Origin: Rhodocyclales bacterium
Lineage (GTDB): Bacteria; Pseudomonadota; Gammaproteobacteria; Burkholderiales; Rhodocyclaceae
NCBI GenBank assembly: GCA_021413665.1
Contig: JAIOPW010000377.1
Span: 1 to 11,842 of the forward strand
Direction: 5' to 3'
Length of the DNA: 11,842 nt
The notes beneath the pieces were generated by a model, which worked only from the letters and a program-made list of their open reading frames with translations, was not told the DNA's origin and did not search any database. The first letter of the stretch is position 1. Each line of letters opens with the position of its first letter. Below, piece after piece: positions 1-5,310 of the stretch. Position numbers and translations under genes: made by a program.

Positions 1-420
1 ACCTCGTCGGTCGCCGGCCTGCTGTCCACGCCCGGCATGGCGGCCTACAACGTCAGCAAGCACGGCGTGGTGACGCTCTCCGAAACGCTGTTCGGAGAAC
101 TCGCCGCGGCCAAGGCCAGGGTCGGCGTCTCGGTGCTGTGCCCGGCCTGGGTGCCGACCGGCATCCACCAGTCCGCGCGCAACCGGCCCGACCGCTACGG
201 CAGCGCCGCGCCCGCCGCCGGCCTTTCCGCCGCCTACGAAGAGCGCATGGGCCAGGCCGTCAAGTCCGGCCGCCTCACCGCGACCGACATGGCCAGCGAA
301 GTCTTCGCCGCCGTCATGGAAGGCCGCTTCTACGTGATCCCCCACCGCAAGATCAACAACGCGATCCAGTTGCGCACGGACGACATCATGAACCTGCGCA
401 ACCCGACGCCGCTGGCATAG
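1..420 (+). CDS. Short-chain dehydrogenase/reductase (SDR), C-terminal part, 5' end cut by window edge
   Basis: The reading frame is open from base 1 to the TAG at 418-420, giving 139 residues of a protein whose N-terminal Rossmann half lies outside the window. The visible part begins in the SDR active site: Ser3 (in TSSVAGL), Tyr16 and Lys20 (YNVSK) have the Ser-13-Tyr-4-Lys spacing of the family, so the catalytic triad is intact. CPAWVPTGI (about 45-53) corresponds to the segment after beta-6 where many SDRs have a PG motif. SDRs use NAD(P)(H) to interconvert alcohols and ketones; the substrate cannot be deduced. The ATG at 37 is internal (Met13) and falls between the catalytic Ser and Tyr, so it is not the start. 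A quinone-oxidoreductase-type gene follows after 15 nt, suggesting cotranscription in a catabolic operon. Confidence 0.92.
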   Translation, partial: TSSVAGLLSTPGMAAYNVSKHGVVTLSETLFGELAAAKARVGVSVLCPAWVPTGIHQSARNRPDRYGSAAPAAGLSAAYEERMGQAVKSGRLTATDMASEVFAAVMEGRFYVIPHRKINNAIQLRTDDIMNLRNPTPLA

Positions 421-435
421 CAGGAGAGCCCCCAA

Positions 436-1422
436 ATGAAAGCGTTGATTTGCGAAGGCTACGGCCCAATAGCCAATCTGGTCGTCAAGGATGTCCCCTC
501 CCCCGTGCCCGGCCCGAAGCAGGTGCTGATCGAGGTCAAGGCCGCTTCCGTTAACTTTCCCGATGCGCTGATGGTGCAAGGCCTCTACCAGGTCAAGCCG
601 CCGCTGCCCTTCACGCCGGGCGCCGAGATTTCCGGCATCGTCAAGTCGGTCGGCGCCGAGGTCAGGCACTACAAGGCCGGCGACCGCGTCATCGCCCTGA
701 CCGGCACCGGCGGCTTCGCCGAGGAATGCCTGGCCGAATCGGCAAAGACGATGCCGCTGCCGGCGGGCATGGATTTCGACGCCGGCGCCGCGCTGGTGCT
801 GACCTATTGCACCTCGCTGCATGGCCTCAAGGACTGCGGCCACCTCAAGGCCGGCGAAACCCTGGTGGTGCTCGGCGCCGCCGGCGGCGTCGGCATCTCG
901 GCCATCGAGATCGGCAAGGCCATGGGGGCGCGCGTGATCGCCGCCGCGTCGAGCGACGACAAGCTGGAGCTGTGCCGCAAAGTCGGCGCTGACGAGACGG
1001 TGAATTACGGCACCGAAAACCTCAAGGACCGCATCAACGAACTCACCGGTGGCAAGGGTGCCGACGTCGTCTATGACCCGGTCGGCGGCCCCTACACCGA
1101 ACCCGCCGTGCGCGCCCTGGCCTGGCGCGGGCGGCTGCTGATCATCGGCTTTGCCGCCGGCGAGATCCCGAAGATCCCGCTCAACCTCGCGTTGCTCAAG
1201 GAGCGTTCGCTGGTCGGCGTGTATTGGGGCGAATCGACCAGGCACGATCCGGCCGGCCACCTCGCCAACCTGCACCAGCTCAACGAATGGTTCGCCGCCG
1301 GCGTGATCCGCCCCGTCGTCAGCGAACGTTTCCCGCTCGCCGCAGCAAAGGACGCCATCGCGAAGATCGCCAACCGCGAGGTCAAGGGCAAGATCGTCGT
1401 CAATCCCAGCTACCGACCATAG
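436..1422 (+). CDS. NAD(P)H:quinone oxidoreductase-type medium-chain dehydrogenase/reductase (zinc-free)
   Basis: 328 residues, full length for the quinone oxidoreductase branch of the MDR superfamily. The N-terminal GroES-like domain (about 1-125) carries VNFPD (39-43) and PFTPGAEISGIV (58-69). The nucleotide-binding Rossmann domain (about 125-265) has the loop GAAGGVG at 147-153. The GHE zinc-ligand motif of alcohol dehydrogenases is absent, so this should be a zinc-independent enzyme that uses NAD(P)H to reduce quinones or the C=C bond of enones/enoyl compounds. The start is ATG 436, with AGGAGAG at 422-428 upstream. The gene lies 15 nt after the SDR and upstream of an aldehyde dehydrogenase, consistent with a shared catabolic pathway. 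The family assignment is firm; the true substrate (quinone, enone or acyl-CoA) is unknown. Confidence 0.9.
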   Translation: MKALICEGYGPIANLVVKDVPSPVPGPKQVLIEVKAASVNFPDALMVQGLYQVKPPLPFTPGAEISGIVKSVGAEVRHYKAGDRVIALTGTGGFAEECLAESAKTMPLPAGMDFDAGAALVLTYCTSLHGLKDCGHLKAGETLVVLGAAGGVGISAIEIGKAMGARVIAAASSDDKLELCRKVGADETVNYGTENLKDRINELTGGKGADVVYDPVGGPYTEPAVRALAWRGRLLIIGFAAGEIPKIPLNLALLKERSLVGVYWGESTRHDPAGHLANLHQLNEWFAAGVIRPVVSERFPLAAAKDAIAKIANREVKGKIVVNPSYRP

Positions 1423-1428
1423 AGAGCC

Positions 1429-1451
1429 GTACCAGCAAGTGACGCTTGTAC
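1429..1451. repeat. Short imperfect hairpin just after the MDR gene
   Basis: GTAC-C-AGC at 1429-1436 can pair with GCT-T-GTAC at 1444-1451 (seven pairs, one C/T mismatch). It begins seven bases after the TAG of the preceding gene and has no following T-run. It may be a weak 3' end structure, or chance. Confidence 0.25.
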
Positions 1452-1453
1452 TT

Positions 1454-1486
1454 CCGTTCGTGGTGAGCTTGTCGAACCATGAACGG
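1454..1486 (+). repeat. REP-like palindromic element, unit 1
   Basis: This is a 33-nt imperfect palindrome: left arm CCGTTCGTGG (1454-1463), core TGAGCTTGTCGAA, right arm CCATGAACGG (1477-1486). The arms pair over 11 positions including T1464-A1476, with one G-T wobble at 1460/1480. Inside the stem a tandem G-A/A-G mismatch is followed by one more G-C pair. A second unit of exactly the same length lies 13 nt downstream in inverted orientation, which is the usual arrangement of paired repetitive extragenic palindromes. Sequences containing TGAGC(T/G)TGTCGAA recur between genes of many proteobacteria. Copies elsewhere in this genome cannot be checked from this window. Confidence 0.75.
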
Positions 1487-1499
1487 CGCTCGGTGCCTG

Positions 1500-1532
1500 C
1501 CATTCGCCCTTCGACACGCTCAGGACGAACGG
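1500..1532 (-). repeat. REP-like palindromic element, unit 2 (inverted)
   Basis: Read on the minus strand, this 33-nt unit is CCGTTCGTCC, core TGAGCGTGTCGAA, then GGGCGAATGG. It matches unit 1 at 25 of 33 positions, and the 13-nt cores differ at one base. The inner stem bases GG/CC of unit 1 are CC/GG here, so both double changes preserve pairing; the other arm differences exchange Watson-Crick pairs for G-T wobbles. With unit 1 it forms an inverted pair around a 13-nt spacer, ending 53 nt before the aldehyde dehydrogenase start. Possible roles are mRNA 3'-end protection, partial termination or an insertion hotspot; none is shown by the sequence. Confidence 0.75.
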
Positions 1533-1576
1533 CTAGAAAACGCGTCAGCCATTTATCCGAACCTCAACAGACAGCA

Positions 1577-1580
1577 AGGA
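1577..1580 (+). promoter_or_regulatory. Ribosome binding site deciding the aldehyde dehydrogenase start
   Basis: AGGA, inside AAGGA, ends 5 nt before ATG 1586. This site fixes the start where family homology begins (MEQRTQFYIDGQW). The same frame stays open back to 1439, but only through the REP-like repeats. Confidence 0.7.
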
Positions 1581-1585
1581 ACATC

Positions 1586-3025
1586 ATGGAACAGCGCACA
1601 CAGTTTTACATCGACGGCCAGTGGATCGCCCCGGCCGGCAAGGGCAGCATCGAAGTCTTCTCGCCCACCGACGGCGCCCTGCTGGCGACCGTGCCGCAAG
1701 GCAATGCAGCCGACGCCGATGCTGCGGTGATGGCCGCACGCCGCGCCTTCGACACTTGGAGCGTGACGCCCGCCGCGGAGCGCGCCGCGTACCTCAGGAA
1801 AATCCAGGAAGGCCTCAAGGCCCGCACCGATGAGATCGCCAAGACCATCACCCTGGAAATGGGCATGCCCTACAAGTTTTCCCAGCGCATCCAGGTCGGT
1901 TCGCCGACCGCCAGCTTCGGCATGTATTCGAAAATGCTGGCCGACTTTGCCTTCGAGGAAAAAGTCGGCAACTCGAAGGTGGTGCGCGAAGCAGTCGGCG
2001 TCGTCGCCGCCATCACGCCCTGGAATTACCCGCTGCACCAGATCGCAGCCAAGGTCGCCGCGGCACTCGCCGCCGGCTGCACCGTGGTGCTCAAGCCCTC
2101 GGAAGTCGCGCCGCTCAACGCCTTCCTGCTGGCCGAGATCATCCATGCCGCCGGCGTGCCGGCCGGCGTCTTCAACCTGGTCACCGGCTACGGCCCGGTG
2201 GTGGGCGAAGCCCTGGTCACGCACAAGGAGGTCGACATGGTCTCCTTCACCGGTTCGACCCGCGCCGGCACCCGTGTCTCGGAACTCGCTTCGGCCACGG
2301 TCAAGCGCGTTGCGCTGGAACTCGGCGGCAAGTCGGCGGCAATCATTCTCGACGACGCCGACTTCAATGTCGCGGTGAAGGGCGTGGTCGGCAATTGCTA
2401 TCTCAACTCCGGCCAGACCTGCACCGCACATACCCGCATGCTGGTGCCGGCCGCGCGCTACGCCGAAGCCGCCAGGCTCGCGGTCGAAGCCGCCCAGGCC
2501 TACCGCGTCGGCGACCCCATGGCGGAAGGCACCACGCTCGGCCCGCTGGCCTCGAAAATGCAGCAGGACCGCGTCCGCGAGTACATCGCCAGGGGAATCG
2601 CCGACGGCTGCGAACTGCTGGCCGGCGGCGCCGGGCTGCCCGAGGGCGTGAATCCGGACGGCTACTACGTGAAGCCGACCGTGTTCGGCAAGGTGAAGTG
2701 GGACGCCACCATCGCCCAGGAGGAAATCTTCGGCCCGGTGCTTTCCATCATCGCCTACAGCGACGAAGAGGACGCGATCCGCATCGCCAACAGCACGGTC
2801 TATGGCCTCGCCGGCGGCGTCTGGTCGGGCAGCGACGAGCACGCCGAAAAAGTGGCGCGCCGCATCCGCACCGGGCAGGTCGAAATCAACGGCGGCACCT
2901 TCAACCTGTATGCACCCTTCGGCGGCTACAAGCAGTCGGGCAACGGCCGCGAGCTGGGCAAGTACGGCCTGGAGGATTTCCTCGAATTCAAGGCCATGCA
3001 GTTCCGCCCGGCACCGAAGGCGTAG
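1586..3025 (+). CDS. NAD(P)+-dependent aldehyde dehydrogenase
   Basis: 479 residues, the usual length of the ALDH superfamily, oxidising an aldehyde to the carboxylate with NAD(P)+ in the cytoplasm. All key motifs are present: PWNYP with the oxyanion-hole Asn147, cofactor-binding KPSEVAP (170-176), FTGST (221-225), the general base Glu245 in ELGGKS, the nucleophile Cys279 in NSGQTCT, EEIFGPVLS (379-387), and the C-terminal PFGGYKQSGNGRE. The start is ATG 1586, chosen for its Shine-Dalgarno match and because homology begins there; a 49-codon upstream extension would be translated REP DNA. The family is broad (betaine, coniferyl, alkanal, semialdehyde enzymes), so the substrate is not assigned. 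Proximity to the SDR and quinone-oxidoreductase genes suggests one degradation pathway, although 163 nt with repeats separates it from them. Confidence 0.93.
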   Translation: MEQRTQFYIDGQWIAPAGKGSIEVFSPTDGALLATVPQGNAADADAAVMAARRAFDTWSVTPAAERAAYLRKIQEGLKARTDEIAKTITLEMGMPYKFSQRIQVGSPTASFGMYSKMLADFAFEEKVGNSKVVREAVGVVAAITPWNYPLHQIAAKVAAALAAGCTVVLKPSEVAPLNAFLLAEIIHAAGVPAGVFNLVTGYGPVVGEALVTHKEVDMVSFTGSTRAGTRVSELASATVKRVALELGGKSAAIILDDADFNVAVKGVVGNCYLNSGQTCTAHTRMLVPAARYAEAARLAVEAAQAYRVGDPMAEGTTLGPLASKMQQDRVREYIARGIADGCELLAGGAGLPEGVNPDGYYVKPTVFGKVKWDATIAQEEIFGPVLSIIAYSDEEDAIRIANSTVYGLAGGVWSGSDEHAEKVARRIRTGQVEINGGTFNLYAPFGGYKQSGNGRELGKYGLEDFLEFKAMQFRPAPKA

Positions 3026-3052
3026 GAAGGCGTGAACCCTTTCCAGGCGATG

Positions 3053-3078
3053 GGCGGGACGGCGAACGCCGTCCCGCC
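3053..3078. terminator. Strong GC hairpin between convergent genes, candidate bidirectional terminator
   Basis: A perfect 12-bp inverted repeat, 3053-3064 with 3067-3078, encloses AA; in RNA the closing pair would probably open to a GAAC tetraloop. It starts 27 nt after the aldehyde dehydrogenase stop and lies 59 nt beyond the stop of the minus-strand receiver gene, so it could serve both transcripts. There is no proper T-run on either side (only TTT at 3088-3090), so efficient intrinsic termination is uncertain. A weaker 6-bp inverted repeat (GTCCGC 3105-3110 / GCGGAC 3125-3130) lies next to the receiver gene stop. Confidence 0.5.
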
Positions 3079-3137
3079 GGCGCCGACTTTCGGCATGGCC
3101 GGGCGTCCGCTCCGATCCCGCGCCGCGGACCTGCGGC

Positions 3138-3926
3138 CTACTCGGGTCGCAGCAGTTTCTTCATGAAGCCTTCGACATAGGCCGGACGCAGCGGCTTCAG
3201 GATGTAGCCACTGGCGCCACCCGCAATCGCGGTCTCGACAAAACCCTTGTTCGGGTTGCCGGTGACCATGACGACCCTGGTCTTCGGGCTGGCTTGCCGG
3301 ATCAGGGGAAGCGCCTCCAAACCCGACATGCCGGGCATATCGACGTCAAGGCTGACGACGGTCGGGTGAAGCTTCTCGACCGCGTCGACAGCCTCCTTCC
3401 CGTTGCCGACGGTCTTGAGGACCGTCAAGCCGATATCTTCCAGGATGCCCTTCAGCAGCAGGCGCATCGAGCCGCTGTCGTCTACCACCACGGCCGTTGG
3501 CGCCGCCCGCCCGGACGCGGCCGGTGCCTTGCCGTCCGGCGCGGAGGCCGCCCTGGTGACAAGCCGCCGGGCAGCCTCGACCTGGCTGAGTTCTTCGAGA
3601 ATCTGGGGCTGGGAAAATGGCTTCTTGAGAAAGCCCCAGGCCCCCGCATCCGCGGCCCGGCCCTCGAGGTCGGCCTCGTTCGAGCCGGTAATCATCACCA
3701 CGTCGGCATCCGGCACCGACGCGTGCAACTCGCGTAACAGCTCCAAGCCGTTGCGGCCGGGCAGGTTGTAATCAAGGCAGACCAGGTCGGGGCGGTGCTG
3801 GCGGACGCTGTCGACCAGGGTCGAGCCCTCGGCAAGCATCGCCACGACCTGATGACCGCTGCTCTCGAACAAGGCCGCCAGGATCTTGCGCATTGAAAGA
3901 TTGTCATCAACGATCACGATTTTCAT
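3138..3926 (-). CDS. Tandem-receiver (REC-REC) response regulator without output domain
   Basis: 262 residues composed of two CheY-like receiver domains. REC1 (about 1-115) has acidic pocket Asp7/Asp8, phosphoacceptor Asp52 (CLDYNLPG), Thr80 and Lys102 (KKPF). An Ala/Arg-rich linker (about 117-143) leads to REC2 (144-262), with Asp149/Asp150, Asp194 (SLDVDMPGMSG), Thr222 and Lys244 (LKP). REC2 resembles the CheB/CheY type (VVDDSGSMR, LDVDMPGMSGLEAL), but no methylesterase, DNA-binding, GGDEF or HD domain follows, and the protein ends at the last REC helix. Both sites look competent for phosphorylation, so it may be a phosphate sink, a relay or a protein-interaction regulator. The start is ATG 3924-3926 (minus), preceded by GGAGGT with a 6-nt spacer. 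It is divergent from the REC-HD-GYP operon and shares its upstream region, suggesting a related function. Confidence 0.93.
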   Translation of the reverse strand: MKIVIVDDNLSMRKILAALFESSGHQVVAMLAEGSTLVDSVRQHRPDLVCLDYNLPGRNGLELLRELHASVPDADVVMITGSNEADLEGRAADAGAWGFLKKPFSQPQILEELSQVEAARRLVTRAASAPDGKAPAASGRAAPTAVVVDDSGSMRLLLKGILEDIGLTVLKTVGNGKEAVDAVEKLHPTVVSLDVDMPGMSGLEALPLIRQASPKTRVVMVTGNPNKGFVETAIAGGASGYILKPLRPAYVEGFMKKLLRPE

Positions 3927-3932
3927 GAGTGC

Positions 3933-3938
3933 ACCTCC
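3933..3938 (-). promoter_or_regulatory. Strong ribosome binding site of the REC-REC gene
   Basis: On the minus strand the sequence reads GGAGGT, a near-perfect anti-16S match, followed by a 6-nt spacer (GCACTC) and ATG. It fixes the start of the tandem-receiver gene. Confidence 0.75.
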
Positions 3939-4130
3939 GGTGGCCTTCCCGATCCCTCGACATCGCCGATAGCTGATTGCGTCAATGGTACAGGAACGGA
4001 TTTTGCCGGCGCGTTCGACCGTTCCCGTGCCGACAGCGCCCAGGACTTGATTCCGGTTGCGCCCGACTACGTAGAACCCGCAGTTTCTCGCGCGATCCGT
4101 GGATCAAGACCACACTTTGGTAGTGGTATT

Positions 4131-4159
4131 CTGCAAGCCTGTGCGATCGATGCTATAAG
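4131..4159 (+). promoter_or_regulatory. Candidate sigma-70 extended -10 promoter for the signalling operon
   Basis: TGCTATAAG at 4151-4159 is an extended -10 element (TG-N-TATAAG, 5 of 6 to TATAAT). Seventeen nucleotides upstream, CTGCAA (4131-4136) is a poor -35 (3 of 6), which an extended -10 can tolerate. The start of transcription would fall near 4166, about 56 nt before the GTG start of the HD-GYP gene. The ACCAC/GTGGT inverted repeat lies immediately upstream of the -35 position. Confidence 0.45.
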
Positions 4160-4186
4160 CAGAGGATCGGACTAAGCCACATCTTC

Positions 4187-4200
4187 ACCTGTTTTCAGGT
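4187..4200 (+). other. Small 5'-UTR hairpin before the HD-GYP gene
   Basis: ACCTG-TTTT-CAGGT forms a perfect 5-bp stem with a T4 loop, ending 6 nt before the Shine-Dalgarno sequence at 4207. Its function, if any, is unknown; it is too small to be a recognised riboswitch. Confidence 0.3.
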
Positions 4201-4206
4201 TTCTCC

Positions 4207-4211
4207 GGAGG
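4207..4211 (+). promoter_or_regulatory. Ribosome binding site supporting a GTG start
   Basis: GGAGG lies 10 nt before GTG 4222, somewhat far but the only good match. The receiver domain begins directly after this start (PQATILIVDDE), so the GTG is well placed. Confidence 0.65.
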
Positions 4212-4221
4212 CTCCAGTCTC

Positions 4222-5307
4222 GTGCCGCAAGCAACCATCCTGATCGTCGATGACGAACCCACAAACCTGGCGCTGCTGACGCATCTGCTGCGACCGGAAT
4301 ATCAGGTGCGCGCCGCCAACTCCGGAGAAAGCGCCCTGCGCGCGGCAGCAAGCGAGCCGCGTCCGGATCTGGTGCTGCTTGACGTGATGATGCCCGGCAT
4401 GGACGGCTACGAAGTACTGCGACGCCTGAACGAAGACCCCGCCACCGCAGACATCCCGGTGATCTTCCTGACCGCCCTGGCCGACATCGACGACGAGGAA
4501 CGAGGCCTGCTGCTGGGCGCGGCCGATTACATCGCCAAGCCGGTCAAGCCTGTCCTGGTGCTGGCCAGGGTGCGCACGCAACTTGAAGCCAAGCAGGCGC
4601 GCGACTGGCTAAAAAACCAGAACGCCATCCTCGAAGCCGAAGTCGCACGGCGCATGGCCGAGAACGATTTGACCCAACTGGTCAGCATCCGGGCGCTGGC
4701 CCACCTGGCCGAGACGCGCGATCCCGAGACCGGCAATCACATCCTCCGTACGCAGAACTATGTTCATCTGCTGGCCTTGCGGCTGAGGCAGCACCCGCGC
4801 TTTTCCACCTTTCTCGATCAGCGCAACATCGATTTGCTGACGAAGTCGGCGCCGCTGCACGATATCGGCAAGGTGGGCATACCCGACAGCATTTTGCTGA
4901 AGCCCGGCCCGCTCACGCCCGCCGAGTGGACGATCATGAGGACTCACGCCAAGCTGGGTTCGGACGCCATCGAGCAGGCCGAGACCGATGCCGAAAAGCC
5001 CGTCGCCTTTCTTGTCCTGGCCAAGGAGATTGCGCACTGGCACCACGAGAAATGGGACGGTAGCGGCTATCCCGACGGCCTGAGCGGCGAGGCTATCCCC
5101 GTCGCCGCGCGCCTGATGGCCCTGGCCGATGTTTTCGACGCCTTGATTTCGGTGCGGGTGTACAAGCCTGCAATGTCCTACGCCGAAGCGCGCGACATCA
5201 TCGCCGCCGCGCGCGGCAAGCACTTCGACCCGGACGTGGTCGATGTATTTATTGCCGGCTTCGATGAATTTGTCGCCGTCGCCGAGCGTTATTGGGAGGA
5301 GGCTTGA
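4222..5307 (+). CDS. Response regulator with HD-GYP cyclic-di-GMP phosphodiesterase domain (RpfG-like)
   Basis: 361 residues. An N-terminal REC domain (about 4-122) has Asp10/Asp11, phosphoacceptor Asp54 (LLDVMMPGMDG), Thr84 and Lys106 (AKP). A helical linker (123-150) leads to the HD-GYP domain (about 150-350). HD (213-214), HHEKWDGSGYP (274-284) and ADVFDAL (302-308) are intact. Compared from memory with the structurally known HD-GYP protein PmGH, the metal ligands appear conserved as Glu169, His173, His213, Asp214, His242, His274, His275 and Asp303. It is therefore expected to be an active enzyme hydrolysing cyclic-di-GMP (to pGpG and GMP), switched by phosphorylation. It starts with GTG. 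It is the first gene of the plus-strand signalling operon and the only recognisable output enzyme there; a sensor gene follows after 3 nt. Confidence 0.94.
   Translation: MPQATILIVDDEPTNLALLTHLLRPEYQVRAANSGESALRAAASEPRPDLVLLDVMMPGMDGYEVLRRLNEDPATADIPVIFLTALADIDDEERGLLLGAADYIAKPVKPVLVLARVRTQLEAKQARDWLKNQNAILEAEVARRMAENDLTQLVSIRALAHLAETRDPETGNHILRTQNYVHLLALRLRQHPRFSTFLDQRNIDLLTKSAPLHDIGKVGIPDSILLKPGPLTPAEWTIMRTHAKLGSDAIEQAETDAEKPVAFLVLAKEIAHWHHEKWDGSGYPDGLSGEAIPVAARLMALADVFDALISVRVYKPAMSYAEARDIIAAARGKHFDPDVVDVFIAGFDEFVAVAERYWEEA
5295..5302 (+). promoter_or_regulatory. Ribosome binding site of the kinase-less sensor, inside the HD-GYP gene end
   Basis: GGAGGAGG lies 8 nt before ATG 5311, within the last codons of the HD-GYP gene. 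It supports Met1 at 5311 over the downstream ATG at 5374, which lacks such a site. Confidence 0.75.
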
Positions 5308-5310
5308 GCC

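Larger units (their letters stand above)
3927..4221. promoter_or_regulatory. Divergent promoter region between REC-REC gene and HD-GYP operon
   Basis: These 295 nt hold no credible gene. They must carry the promoters of both divergent units. Visible inverted repeats are GGAACGG/CCGTTCC (3993-3999/4019-4025, perfect, 19 nt apart), overlapping CGGCGCG/CGTGCCG (4007-4013/4026-4032, one wobble), the palindromes CTACGTAG (4067-4074) and GATCCGTGGATC (4094-4105), and ACCAC/GTGGT (4109-4113/4123-4127). On the minus strand a TTGACG (3985 down to 3980) resembles a -35 box, but no convincing -10 follows at 16-18 nt. Any of the palindromes could be an operator; none matches a regulator site I can name. 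Confidence 0.5.

Noticed and set aside
1553..2842. 429-codon open frame on the minus strand
   Set aside because: Antisense to the aldehyde dehydrogenase, which has all catalytic motifs; the Gly/Asp/His-rich translation has no known domain.
2395..3180. 261-codon plus-strand frame running past the ALDH stop
   Set aside because: Frame-shifted shadow of the aldehyde dehydrogenase with an Arg/Pro-rich translation; it runs through the hairpin into the antisense of the REC-REC gene.
3965..3972. GCCGATAG resembling a flagellar sigma-28 -10 element
   Set aside because: No TAAA-type -35 lies about 15 nt upstream, and the orientation would place it far from the HD-GYP start; taken as chance.
3986..4005. 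TGGTAC followed by TTTTGC, considered as a sigma-54 promoter
   Set aside because: The spacing between the GG and GC elements is too long for the strict -24/-12 geometry.
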